From Jiella soli (lineage in GTDB: Bacteria; Pseudomonadota; Alphaproteobacteria; Rhizobiales; Rhizobiaceae): a stretch of DNA of 64,000 bases. The stretch covers positions 1 through 64,000 of the forward strand of contig NZ_JAJAVB010000035.1 in the NCBI RefSeq assembly GCF_020615385.1, given 5' to 3'. The translations under genes were made by a program, and so were the position numbers. The notes beneath the pieces are model-generated. The model was not told the DNA's origin. It worked only from the letters and a program-made list of their open reading frames with translations, and did not search any database. This document shows, piece after piece, positions 43,364 to 53,043 of this stretch (its first letter is position 1; each line of letters begins with the position of its first letter).

Positions 43364-44509
43364 TCAGCTTTCGCTCAAGCCTTCGAAGAACTCCTTCATG
43401 CGAGCGAAGAAGCCGTTCGACTGGGGCGAGTTCTCCGAAGAGGAGATCTGTTCGAACTCCTCCAGGAGTTCGCGCTGGCGGCGCGACAGGTTCTGCGGCG
43501 TCTCGACCGCCACCTGGATGAAGAGGTCGCCGGCCTGGCCGGAGCGCAGCACCGGCATGCCCTTGCCACGCAGCCGGAACTGCTTGCCGGTCTGCGTGCC
43601 CTCCGGCACCTTCACGCGGCTGGTATTGCCGTCGAGCGTCGTGACGTCGAAATGACCGCCGAGCGCGGCCGTCACCATCGAGACCGGGGCCTTGCAGAAC
43701 AGATCCGCGCCGTCCCGCTGGAAGAATTCGTGCGGCTTGATCGACAGGAAGATGTAGAGGTCACCCGCAGGTCCGCCGCGCAGCCCCGCTTCGCCCTCGC
43801 CGGCAAGGCGAATTCGGGTGCCGTCCTCGATCCCCGCCGGGATGTTCACCGAAAGCGTGCGCTCTTCCGGCAGCCTCCCGTCGCCGCCGCACTTGCCGCA
43901 GGGATCGGTGATCACCTGGCCGCGGCCCTGGCAGGCCGGGCAGGTCCGCTCGATCGAGAAGAAGCCTTGCGCCGCGCGCACTCGGCCGACGCCGCCGCAG
44001 GTCGGGCAGGCCTGCGGGCTGGTGCCCGGCTCGGCGCCGCTGCCCGCGCATTCGTCGCACTGGATCGTGGTGGGAACGCCGATCTCCGCGGTCTTGCCGG
44101 CGAAGGCCTCCTCCAGCGATATCTCCATGTTGTAGCGAAGATCGGAACCGCGCTCGCGGCCGGAACCGCCGGCCTGCCGGCCCCTGGCGCGCCCGCCCAT
44201 CATCTCGCCGAAGATGTCGTCGAAGATGTCGGCCATGGAGGAGGCGAAGTCGCCGCGAAAGCCACCTGCAGCCCCTCCGCCGCCGTTCTGGAAGGCCGCG
44301 TGGCCGAACCGGTCGTAGGCTGCCCGCTTCTGCGGATCCTTCAGGACCTCGTAGGCTTCGCCGAGCTCCTTGAACTTCACCTCAGCCTGAGTGTCGCCCG
44401 GATTGCGATCGGGATGATACTGCATGGCGAGCTTGCGAAACGCACTTTTCAGTCCCTTCTCATCGACTTCGCGGGACACGCCGAGCATTTCGTAGTAATC
44501 GGCCTTCAT
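43364..44509 (-). CDS. dnaJ: Chaperone protein DnaJ
   Basis: DnaJ delivers unfolded proteins to DnaK and stimulates its ATPase. The 381 residues hold a J domain (1-70, HPD at 32-34 in [10 protein letters not shown]), a Gly-rich linker ([14 protein letters not shown]) and four zinc repeats ([32 protein letters not shown]). The substrate-binding C-domains follow ([19 protein letters not shown]). All are complete. The gene reads in the same direction as dnaK but is 3.8 kb away, with an acyltransferase and a chemoreceptor in between. That is unusual for the order, so it probably has its own promoter; a 14-bp palindrome lies 97 bases upstream. Confidence 0.97.
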   Translation of the reverse strand: MKADYYEMLGVSREVDEKGLKSAFRKLAMQYHPDRNPGDTQAEVKFKELGEAYEVLKDPQKRAAYDRFGHAAFQNGGGGAAGGFRGDFASSMADIFDDIFGEMMGGRARGRQAGGSGRERGSDLRYNMEISLEEAFAGKTAEIGVPTTIQCDECAGSGAEPGTSPQACPTCGGVGRVRAAQGFFSIERTCPACQGRGQVITDPCGKCGGDGRLPEERTLSVNIPAGIEDGTRIRLAGEGEAGLRGGPAGDLYIFLSIKPHEFFQRDGADLFCKAPVSMVTAALGGHFDVTTLDGNTSRVKVPEGTQTGKQFRLRGKGMPVLRSGQAGDLFIQVAVETPQNLSRRQRELLEEFEQISSSENSPQSNGFFARMKEFFEGLSES

Positions 44510-44605
44510 TCACGCTTCCATGGGTTTTGTGACAGGCAATCAGCGAGAGCATGACGTTGCCACACCATGCTCCGAAGGGTGCGGAACCGGCGGTGGATCC
44601 CACAC

Positions 44606-44619
44606 CTCGAAATTTCGAG
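44606..44619. promoter_or_regulatory. Perfect 14-bp palindrome upstream of dnaJ
   Basis: CTCGAAATTTCGAG is its own reverse complement. It lies 97 bases before the dnaJ ATG, in the 180-base gap after the acyltransferase gene. It could be an operator of a dimeric regulator. A CIRCE element has a different sequence and spacing. Confidence 0.4.
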
Positions 44620-44690
44620 ACCTTTATCTAGGAACGTTTGAGGCCCGATACCATAGCGTCGCGCCGAAGCAAAGTTCGGCAGCCTTCCGG

Positions 44691-45776
44691 TCAGGCGGAT
44701 GCCAGGACATCCGCCTTGGCGCTTTGCCGCGGACGCGGACCCGCGATCAGCGTGGCAAGACGCGGCTCCAGATGACGCGCGGATAAGAGGGCGACGGCGA
44801 TGGAGGCCGCCATCGGCAGGGTCCAGTATATGTAGAAGTCGACGAGCTGGTGCGGCTCGACGAACCGGTCCCACAGCAGCGTCAGGAAGAAGAACTCCAT
44901 CACCGGATGCCAGAGATAGATGCCGAAGGAGACCCGAGCCAGCGGCATGATCGGCGAGAGGAAGGCGGTCGATCTCGGCGTGGCCGTCTCCGCCAGGGCG
45001 GTCGCGGCCAGAGAGGCGGCCAGAAGCGCGAAGGTGACCGGATAGGGCAGTTCATCGAACATCGACCAGACGGCCGCCGCAAGGAACAGCACTCCCGGCC
45101 AGTGGGAGGTCAGCGCAATCGGGCGGCGCCGCACGAATTCGGCCAGAACCCCGCCGATCATGAAGTCGGCAAAGGCGCGATAGGCGCCCATCGAGTCGGC
45201 CGTCGTCCAGTGGCCGGACGGAAACAGCCCTTCCCACGAGGCGATTTCGAGACCGGCGATCCAGCCGGCGAGCACCAGGAGAAGACCGCTCATCCCCCGC
45301 CAGCGCAGCGCCAGGACGATCACCGGGAACAGCGCGTAGGAAAAGAATTCGGCGCTGATCGACCAGGAGACGTAGTTCAGCGCCAGGCCGTTCGTGGTGC
45401 CGAGCGCGTGCAGCACGAGGAGATGCGCCGGCAGCGCCTCCAGGTCGTGGCGCCAGTCGTAATGGCGCGCTCCGTACACCATCGCGGCCACCGCCAGGGC
45501 GGCGAAGAACAGGGTGATCAGGACGTGCAGCGGATAGAGCCGCGCGATCCGGCGCCTGAGGAAGGTGCCGTAGCTCGACAGGCCGGTGACGGTGCCGGCG
45601 TAGCGGGTGGTGATCAGATAGCCGGAGATCATGAAGAACATGTCGAGCAGCGGCAGGAGCCGGTGCAGCATCTCAGCCCCCGTCGCGGCGCCGTAAGGTG
45701 CCCAGAAGACGAAGTGGTAGGCCATGATCAACAGGGCCGCGAGTAACCGCCAGCAGTCGAAGACGCGATAGTGCAT
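44691..45776 (-). CDS. Acyltransferase-3 family membrane protein
   Basis: A 361-residue OafA-like protein. RVFDCWRLLAALLIMAYHFV carries the family R-x-x-A and H-F, then MFFMISGYLITTRYAGTV and RRRIARLYPLHVLITLFF (R-x-x-R-x-x-P). Some ten helices follow, and VSFGIYLWHPVMEFFFLTL is the late motif. It probably acylates a surface polysaccharide or lipid. The gene lies between the chemoreceptor and dnaJ, all on one strand. It is not closely alike to the island acyltransferase at 9069-10103 beyond the family motifs. Confidence 0.87.
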   Translation of the reverse strand: MHYRVFDCWRLLAALLIMAYHFVFWAPYGAATGAEMLHRLLPLLDMFFMISGYLITTRYAGTVTGLSSYGTFLRRRIARLYPLHVLITLFFAALAVAAMVYGARHYDWRHDLEALPAHLLVLHALGTTNGLALNYVSWSISAEFFSYALFPVIVLALRWRGMSGLLLVLAGWIAGLEIASWEGLFPSGHWTTADSMGAYRAFADFMIGGVLAEFVRRRPIALTSHWPGVLFLAAAVWSMFDELPYPVTFALLAASLAATALAETATPRSTAFLSPIMPLARVSFGIYLWHPVMEFFFLTLLWDRFVEPHQLVDFYIYWTLPMAASIAVALLSARHLEPRLATLIAGPRPRQSAKADVLASA

Positions 45777-45916
45777 GGGGCCGCTCCCTCGTCCTGCCGC
45801 CCGCCTGGAAAGACGGCCCCTTCATCCGGGGCCAGCTTCCATAGGTCCCCGATCAAGCCGGACTCTACAAGTCCGGAGTGTCCTTAGGCTTAACGGCCCG
45901 GCGCCCCGGACCGCCT

Positions 45917-48106
45917 TCAGGCGGCTCGAACGAGGCGGGGGCCCGGGCGGCGCGCGCCGTCCACGCCGACCTCGAAGCGCGCAACCAGACGTTCCAGCTC
46001 GGCCGCCTCGCCGCGCAACGCCTGCGTCGCCGCATTCGCCTCCTCGATCATCGCGGCGTTCTGCTGCGTGACCTGATCCATCTGGCCGACCGCGCCGTTG
46101 ATCTCCTTGAGGCCGCTCGCCTGATCGCGCGCGCCCTCGGCGATCGCCCGCACCTTGCCGTCGATCTCCAGAACCTGCCCCGCGATCCGCTGCAGCGCCT
46201 CGCCGGCCTTGCCGACGTGCTCGACACCGAGATCCACTTGGCCGGAGGCGGAGGCGATCAGCGACTTGATCTCGCGGGCGGCGCTTGCGGAGCGCTGGGC
46301 GAGTTCGCGCACCTCCTGCGCGACAACCGCAAAGCCCTTGCCGGCCTCGCCTGCACGGGCTGCCTCGACGCCCGCATTGAGCGCCAGGAGGTTGGTCTGG
46401 AAGGCGATCTCGTCGATAACGCCGATGATGGTCTCGATCTGCCGCGAAGAGGTCGCGATCCCCTGCATTGCCTCGATCGCCTGGTGGACCACCTCGTCGG
46501 TCGTCTCGGCGTCTCCGCGCGCCGCGCCGACCACCGTCGCCGCGGCCTCGGCGAGGCCGGCGCTCTGGCTGACGCGCGAGGTGATATCGTCGAGCGCGGC
46601 CGCGGCCTCCTCCACGCTGGCGGCCTGGCTCTCGATGCGGCGCGTCATGTTGTCGGTCGCCTGGCTGATCTCCTGCGTCCCGCTCTCGATGCTGGTCACG
46701 GAGCCGGCGACGGCCGCAATCGTCGTCCGCAGCTGCGTAACGGCGGCGTCGTAATCCTCCTTGAGCCGGCGGTACGGGCCCTCGAAGCGGCCGTCCAGCG
46801 AATGCGCCAGATCGCCATGAGCAAGGCGCGCGAGCCCGGCGCCCACGGCGGCCACGATCCGCGCCTGTTCGGCGGCGGCTGCCTGCCGCTCGGCTTCGCC
46901 TTCTTCACGCGCCCGGTTGGCCTTCTGCCGCTCGACATCGGCGGCAAGCTCGGCCGCGACGCCGCTCTTCAGCTGGTGACGGAAGCCCTCGAGCGCCTGG
47001 GCGAGCGTGCCGATCTCGTCGGTCTGTTCACGCCCTTCGACCTCGGCATCGTAGTCGCCCCGCTTCAGCGTCTCGACCGAAGCGAGGAGCCGGCCGAGCG
47101 GACGCGTGACGACGCCGCGCACCGACGCCATGAGCACGATCAGGACACCAGCGAGGACAATACCGCCGCCGACGAGGAGCTTCAAAACAGCGGCCTCGAC
47201 CGGCGCGGTGAAGGTTGCCCGGGGAACGTCGACCAGCACCGCCCAGGTGGCATTCAGTTCAGGCAGGACGAAGGGATAGACGATCCGCTCGTACGCGCCG
47301 TCGGCGACACCGGGGATGATCCCGGCCTCGCCGCCCTCAAGCGCCTTCGTGACGGCCTCCGCCCCCTCCCCGTCATAGGGCTTCGTCAGGAGCCCGACAT
47401 CGGGATTTACCAGCCAGTTGCCGCTTCCCGAGACCAGCATGACCCGGCCGCCGTCGAAGGGGGAGAGGCCGCCCAGCATCGCCGACAACCGGCCGAGGCT
47501 GAAGTCGACGCCAGCGACGCCGATCGTCTTGCTGCCGGCGACGACGGGGAAGGCCGCCGACGCCATCAGGACCTTCACCTCTGAGGCCATGTAGGGCTCG
47601 GTGACCGCGCCTTGGCCGGTGCTCGCCGCCATCTTGTACCAAGGCGCGTCGTAGTCCGCGTTGAAGGTGGAGAAGGTGACGTCGCCGGACTGCGTCTTCG
47701 TCCAGTAGGGGGTGAAGATGCCGTCCTCGTTCGCGCCCGGCGCACCCCTCATCGAGAAGCCGTCATAGGCGCCCTTCGCCTCGGCCATCCAGGCGCCGAA
47801 TACCGTGTCGTTGCGCAGGGCGACCGACTTCAGCATGGCAATCACCGCCTGCCGGCTGCGCTCGCCCGCCTCGTGACCGGCGGCGATGATGCCCGACATG
47901 GTCTTGCCGGCGGCCGCGGCCTGGCCGATCTGGGCGCCGATCTGGCCGGCGACATCGCGCGCCTCGTCCTTCGCCTGCTCGTAGACGCGGCTCTCGGCCT
48001 CGTTCTTGGTCTGCCAGGCGGAATAGCCGACCGCGCCGAGCACGATGATGCCGACGGTTCCGCCGGCAAGGAGAAGAAGCTTGGAGGAGAGGGAACGAAG
48101 GCTCAT
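45917..48106 (-). CDS. Methyl-accepting chemotaxis protein with periplasmic Cache domain
   Basis: A 729-residue transmembrane receptor. TM1 is LLLLAGGTVGIIVLGAVGYS near residue 11. A large periplasmic part of about 280 residues looks like a dCache sensor (AMRGAPGANEDGIFTPYWTK region, DAPWYKMAASTGQGAVTEPY, GVAGVDFSLGRLSAMLGGLS). TM2 is VGGGIVLAGVLIVLMASVRG. A HAMP segment and the signalling domain follow, whose tip is IDEIAFQTNLLALNAGVEAA, then RAGEAGKGFAVVAQEVRELA. There is no CheR-binding pentapeptide at the end. The ATG at 48106 follows an in-frame TTG. Ligand unknown; such Cache receptors often sense amino or organic acids. Confidence 0.92.
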   Translation of the reverse strand: MSLRSLSSKLLLLAGGTVGIIVLGAVGYSAWQTKNEAESRVYEQAKDEARDVAGQIGAQIGQAAAAGKTMSGIIAAGHEAGERSRQAVIAMLKSVALRNDTVFGAWMAEAKGAYDGFSMRGAPGANEDGIFTPYWTKTQSGDVTFSTFNADYDAPWYKMAASTGQGAVTEPYMASEVKVLMASAAFPVVAGSKTIGVAGVDFSLGRLSAMLGGLSPFDGGRVMLVSGSGNWLVNPDVGLLTKPYDGEGAEAVTKALEGGEAGIIPGVADGAYERIVYPFVLPELNATWAVLVDVPRATFTAPVEAAVLKLLVGGGIVLAGVLIVLMASVRGVVTRPLGRLLASVETLKRGDYDAEVEGREQTDEIGTLAQALEGFRHQLKSGVAAELAADVERQKANRAREEGEAERQAAAAEQARIVAAVGAGLARLAHGDLAHSLDGRFEGPYRRLKEDYDAAVTQLRTTIAAVAGSVTSIESGTQEISQATDNMTRRIESQAASVEEAAAALDDITSRVSQSAGLAEAAATVVGAARGDAETTDEVVHQAIEAMQGIATSSRQIETIIGVIDEIAFQTNLLALNAGVEAARAGEAGKGFAVVAQEVRELAQRSASAAREIKSLIASASGQVDLGVEHVGKAGEALQRIAGQVLEIDGKVRAIAEGARDQASGLKEINGAVGQMDQVTQQNAAMIEEANAATQALRGEAAELERLVARFEVGVDGARRPGPRLVRAA

Positions 48107-48265
48107 CAAGGTCGCGGCTCCGGCTGCTATCGCAGTGCAAAACAGATGCGCGAGATTCCTACCCTGAACTTGCCTTCCGAAAACTTAAGCCACAACCGGC
48201 CGCTGTGCGTCTGACACACTTGCCCAAGAGGCATCGTGCCGAAGAGACATCGCCTCCGGCGATGC

Positions 48266-48295
48266 AAAAAAGCCCCGGCGGTTTCCCGCCGGGGC
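48266..48295 (-). terminator. Rho-independent terminator of dnaK
   Basis: GCCCCGGCGG (48272-48281) and CCGCCGGGGC (48286-48295) form a perfect 10-bp stem with a TTTC loop. On the minus strand a run of six T follows (48271-48266). It lies 37 bases after the dnaK stop and ends the transcript before the chemoreceptor gene. Confidence 0.9.
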
Positions 48296-48332
48296 CCTGA
48301 AGAAGACGGAGCGGCTTTGCTCCGTCGAAAGA

Positions 48333-50255
<1,923 letters not shown>

Positions 50256-50599
50256 CTTGCATTCTCCTTCTCAAGCGAGCCGCCCTGGACCCTCGACGAG
50301 GCATTCCGGGATGGGCAGCCCCCGACTACGTTGGATTCACGCCGGGCCGATTCCGTCCGAAATGGCCGGCTTCCCGGTGCTTGCGGCTATATATGAAGTG
50401 CCTTTTAGACCTGCAAGACAGCCGCTTGCCGATTGCCGGGCCCGCTCTCCCCGTCCGCGCCCGCGTTCCGAAACCGTTTGCCAGCCACCGAGACGGAACC
50501 GGATGCCGCAAGGCTCACTTCCAGAACATCACGGACCGCGGTGAAATCAATCCGCGGCGTTTCAAGTCAAGCCGACGACTCGAGGGAGTCACCGACGCA
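50256..50599. other. Divergent control region between dnaK and the stress operon
   Basis: About 340 bases without a gene. It holds the RpoH-like dnaK promoter (50389-50417) and a small inverted repeat, CCGCGG (50536-50541) and CCGCGG (50552-50557), on the stress-operon side. An isolated GGAAC at 50495 has no CGTT at the spacing expected for EcfG. Confidence 0.5.
50389..50417 (-). promoter_or_regulatory. RpoH (sigma-32)-like promoter of dnaK
   Basis: On the minus strand CTTG (50417-50414) is followed after 18 bases by CATATAT (50395-50389). The alphaproteobacterial sigma-32 pattern is CTTG, 17-18 bases, CYTATNT, so one position differs. It lies about 134 bases before the dnaK ATG. Confidence 0.5.
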
Positions 50600-50674
50600 A
50601 TGAACAGCATCATCTATCTTATAGGACTGATTGTCGTGATCCTCGCGATTCTGTCCTTATTGGGACTCAACTAG
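50600..50674 (+). CDS. 24-residue single-TM peptide
   Basis: MNSIIYLIGLIVVILAILSL followed by LGLN is one hydrophobic helix with almost no other sequence. CGAGGGAGTC lies about 10 bases before the ATG. It starts the row of stress-type genes, 12 bases ahead of the next start. Very similar tiny hydrophobic peptides precede or accompany stress genes in many alphaproteobacteria; the function is not known. Confidence 0.6.
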   Translation: MNSIIYLIGLIVVILAILSLLGLN

Positions 50675-50686
50675 GAGAAGCGCGAC

Positions 50687-51442
50687 ATGACATCCGACCC
50701 CAACCGGTCGTCGACGCCGCAAGAGGCGCGCGATGACCTTTCGAATGCCAGCGAGCGCGCCAGCCGCGAGGCCCACGCGGCCGGAACCGAGGCTCGCTCC
50801 GCTATGAATTCCGCCCGCGAAGAGGCCGAAGGTCTCGCCGGGGCGGCCCGGGAGCGAGCTCGTCAGGGCGCCGACCAGGGCAAGGAGAGCGTCGCGGGCA
50901 GCCTCGACGATTTCGCCGCCGCAGTCGGTAAGGCAGCCGACGAACTCGGCGAACGCGACCAGTCGATGGCCGCTCATCTCGTGCGCGAGATGGCCACCGG
51001 CCTCGGCGACGCTTCACGCTCGATCCACGGCCGCAGCGTCGACGAAATGGTGCGCTCCGTGGCAGGGTTCGCACGCAGCCGGCCGACCACCTTCCTCCTC
51101 GGCGCAGCCCTTGCCGGCGTCGCGCTCGGGCGCTTCGCCCGCGCGTCCGGCGAACATGACGGTCCGGCCGGGCCCTATCGCGGGCCCCGGCAGGACGAGC
51201 GGCCGCAGCAGCCGGCACGCAGCGGCGTGCCCGTCCGCAGCCCGGTTTCCTCGACCGAGCCAGCCCGCCCGGGCAGCACGCCCGGAATGTCGCGCCCGGT
51301 GAGCGACGCCGCGTCCGTCTCCTCGGCCGGCGTCTCCGGACCGGCGGGGGTGCGAACGTCGACCCCGGCCGCTGGCGGCACAACGCCCGTACGGCCTTCA
51401 ACCACCACTCCCACCACGAGCGGAGGAAACCATGGCCGCTGA
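50687..51442 (+). CDS. Nutrient-deprivation-induced-type protein
   Basis: A 251-residue protein with a long charged amphipathic first part rich in Ala, Glu and Arg (ARDDLSNASERASREAHAAG, then SAREEAEGLAGAARERARQG), resembling LEA-like or DUF883-like helices. One membrane segment near residues 131-147 (TTFLLGAALAGVALGRF) follows, then a Pro/Ser/Thr-rich disordered tail. The same organisation is seen in rhizobial proteins called nutrient-deprivation induced. It overlaps the next gene start by eleven bases, so the operon is tight. A role in stationary phase or desiccation is inferred. Confidence 0.65.
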   Translation: MTSDPNRSSTPQEARDDLSNASERASREAHAAGTEARSAMNSAREEAEGLAGAARERARQGADQGKESVAGSLDDFAAAVGKAADELGERDQSMAAHLVREMATGLGDASRSIHGRSVDEMVRSVAGFARSRPTTFLLGAALAGVALGRFARASGEHDGPAGPYRGPRQDERPQQPARSGVPVRSPVSSTEPARPGSTPGMSRPVSDAASVSSAGVSGPAGVRTSTPAAGGTTPVRPSTTTPTTSGGNHGR

Positions 51443-51833
51443 GCCCCACGAAAGCCGCTCCGTACCGGACCTCCTCATCGATCTCCTGAGGGAAATCCGC
51501 GAACTCGTCTCTACCGAGTCACGGCTGGTGCGAGCCGAGATCTCCGACAAGGTTCGCCAGGTGGAGATGGGCGGCGGGTCCATCGCCGCGGGCGCAATCT
51601 GCCTTCTGGTGGCGCTGATCACGCTGACCGGCGCCCTCGTCAGCGCCGTCGCCCATATCGGCGACATGGGCGCCGGCTGGGCCGCGCTGATCGTCGGCGT
51701 CGTAATCGCACTCATCGGCGTCGCGCTGCTCGCCAAGGGGCGGAGCGATCTGAAACCCGGCAACCTCATGCCCAAGCGTAGCGCGCACGAACTGCGCGAG
51801 GACACCCGTCTCGCGAAGGAGCAGACCCGATGA
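51432..51833 (+). CDS. Holin-X/DUF1469 family membrane protein
   Basis: A 133-residue protein typical of the Actinobacterial-type Holin-X (phage holin superfamily III) annotation. SVPDLLIDLLREIRELVSTESRLVRAEI is the amphipathic lead, and two helices follow: IAAGAICLLVALITLTGALV and GWAALIVGVVIALIGVALLA. A basic end (SDLKPGNLMPKRSAHELRED) follows. Despite the name these genes sit in chromosomal stress operons and are not lysis proteins as far as known. It overlaps both neighbours, the last by four bases (ATGA). Confidence 0.82.
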   Translation: MAAEPHESRSVPDLLIDLLREIRELVSTESRLVRAEISDKVRQVEMGGGSIAAGAICLLVALITLTGALVSAVAHIGDMGAGWAALIVGVVIALIGVALLAKGRSDLKPGNLMPKRSAHELREDTRLAKEQTR

Positions 51834-52951
51834 GTACCGAAACAGACCGCCTCGCGCAGGAGGCAGACCAGCAGCGTTCGCATCTCGATGCGACGCTGGA
51901 TGAACTGCGCGGCAAGCTGTCCGTCGGCCAGATCGTCGATGAGTTGTCGTCCTACGTCCGCAAAGGTCAGGGCGCCGACATGGTCCACAATTTCGGCCGA
52001 CAGGTGCGCGACAATCCGCTCGCCCTCGGGCTCGTCGGCGCCGGCATCGCCTGGCTGTTCGCCGGCTCCGGCGTGAGGGCCGAAGGTGACCGGCTGCGGC
52101 ACGAATGGGAGGACCGACGCTACGACCGCTTCGGCGAAGCATTCCCTCCGCACCGTGACGGCGATGACCATCACCTTGCCGAAGGACGCGCGCAGCCGGT
52201 ACGGGACTACGGCCCGGCTGGCGTCTACAGAACCGAAGCGGGCTCCGCGTCACCCACCGGGTCGAGTGCCGGCTCGAGCCTCTCGGGCGCTGGTTCACGA
52301 GCGTCGGATGCGGCAAGCTCGGCCCGGCATGGGGCGTCGAGCGCGGCATCCTCCGTGGGGTCCGCAGCCAGCAATGCCGGCCATTCGGCCGCTGACGCTG
52401 CAAGCCGCGCCTCGCACTCCGCGTCCGATGCCGCCGGCCGGGCCGGCCACGCGGCTTCGAGTGCCGCGGGAGCTGCCGCCGACTCGATGCGCCGGGCATC
52501 GCATGACGCCTCCGACGCCGCCTGGCGCGGCGGGCGCTATGCGGCGGACGGCATGCGCCATGCGGGCGAAGACGTCTACCGGATGGGTCGTCGAACGGGC
52601 CGCGGCCTGATCGACGCCCTTCAGGAGGAGCCGCTGGTGTTCGGTGCGATTGCCGTCGCCGTCGGTGCCGCCATCGGCGCAGCCCTTCCGTCGACCCGGC
52701 GCGAGGACGAATGGATGGGCGAGACCCGCGACCGTCTTCGCGACGAGGCCTTCGAGCGGGGACGCGATACCCTGCATCGCGCCGAGCACGTGGCCGAGCG
52801 GGCCTATCAGGCGGGCAGCGAAGAGGCGGATGCCAAGGGGCTGAAGCCGAAGCCGGGCGAAGGCGAGACGCTGGCGGAAAAGGTCGGCGATGTCGGCCGG
52901 GCCGCCAGCGACGCGGCCAAGTCCGAGGCGAAGAAGGAAGGCCTCACCTGA
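51830..52951 (+). CDS. DUF3618 protein with Ala/Ser-rich LEA-like region
   Basis: A 373-residue protein. Residues 1-75 are the DUF3618 unit: QQRSHLDATLDELRGKLSVG, then the helix LALGLVGAGIAWLFAG. Residues about 145-230 are a run of Ala, Ser and Gly with regular His/Arg/Asp (SDAASSARHGASSAAS, NAGHSAADAASRASHSASDA, AGRAGHAASSAAGAAADSMR), resembling desiccation-related LEA sequences. A second hydrophobic segment (VFGAIAVAVGAAIGAALPST) and a charged helical end follow. It closes the stress-type operon, and a strong terminator comes 52 bases later. Confidence 0.72.
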   Translation: MSTETDRLAQEADQQRSHLDATLDELRGKLSVGQIVDELSSYVRKGQGADMVHNFGRQVRDNPLALGLVGAGIAWLFAGSGVRAEGDRLRHEWEDRRYDRFGEAFPPHRDGDDHHLAEGRAQPVRDYGPAGVYRTEAGSASPTGSSAGSSLSGAGSRASDAASSARHGASSAASSVGSAASNAGHSAADAASRASHSASDAAGRAGHAASSAAGAAADSMRRASHDASDAAWRGGRYAADGMRHAGEDVYRMGRRTGRGLIDALQEEPLVFGAIAVAVGAAIGAALPSTRREDEWMGETRDRLRDEAFERGRDTLHRAEHVAERAYQAGSEEADAKGLKPKPGEGETLAEKVGDVGRAASDAAKSEAKKEGLT

Positions 52952-53002
52952 GGCCGATCAAGACTTCTGAGCGGGCCTGATCGCCTGCTCCGACAATACG
53001 AA

Positions 53003-53036
53003 AGCCCGCCTGTCGCCGGACAAGCGGGCTTTTTTC
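53003..53036 (+). terminator. Terminator of the stress-type operon
   Basis: AGCCCGC (53003-53009) and GCGGGCT (53024-53030) form a stem followed by TTTTTT on the plus strand. The reverse reads AAAAAAGCCCGC, so it may also slow the converging PBP transcript, whose stop lies only 8 bases beyond. Confidence 0.85.
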
Positions 53037-53043
53037 GTCACGC

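Noticed and set aside
50490-50565. An EcfG general-stress promoter ahead of the 50600 operon
   Set aside because: GGAAC occurs at 50495, but no CGTT follows at 16-17 bases; the nearest CGTT (50558) is much too far away.
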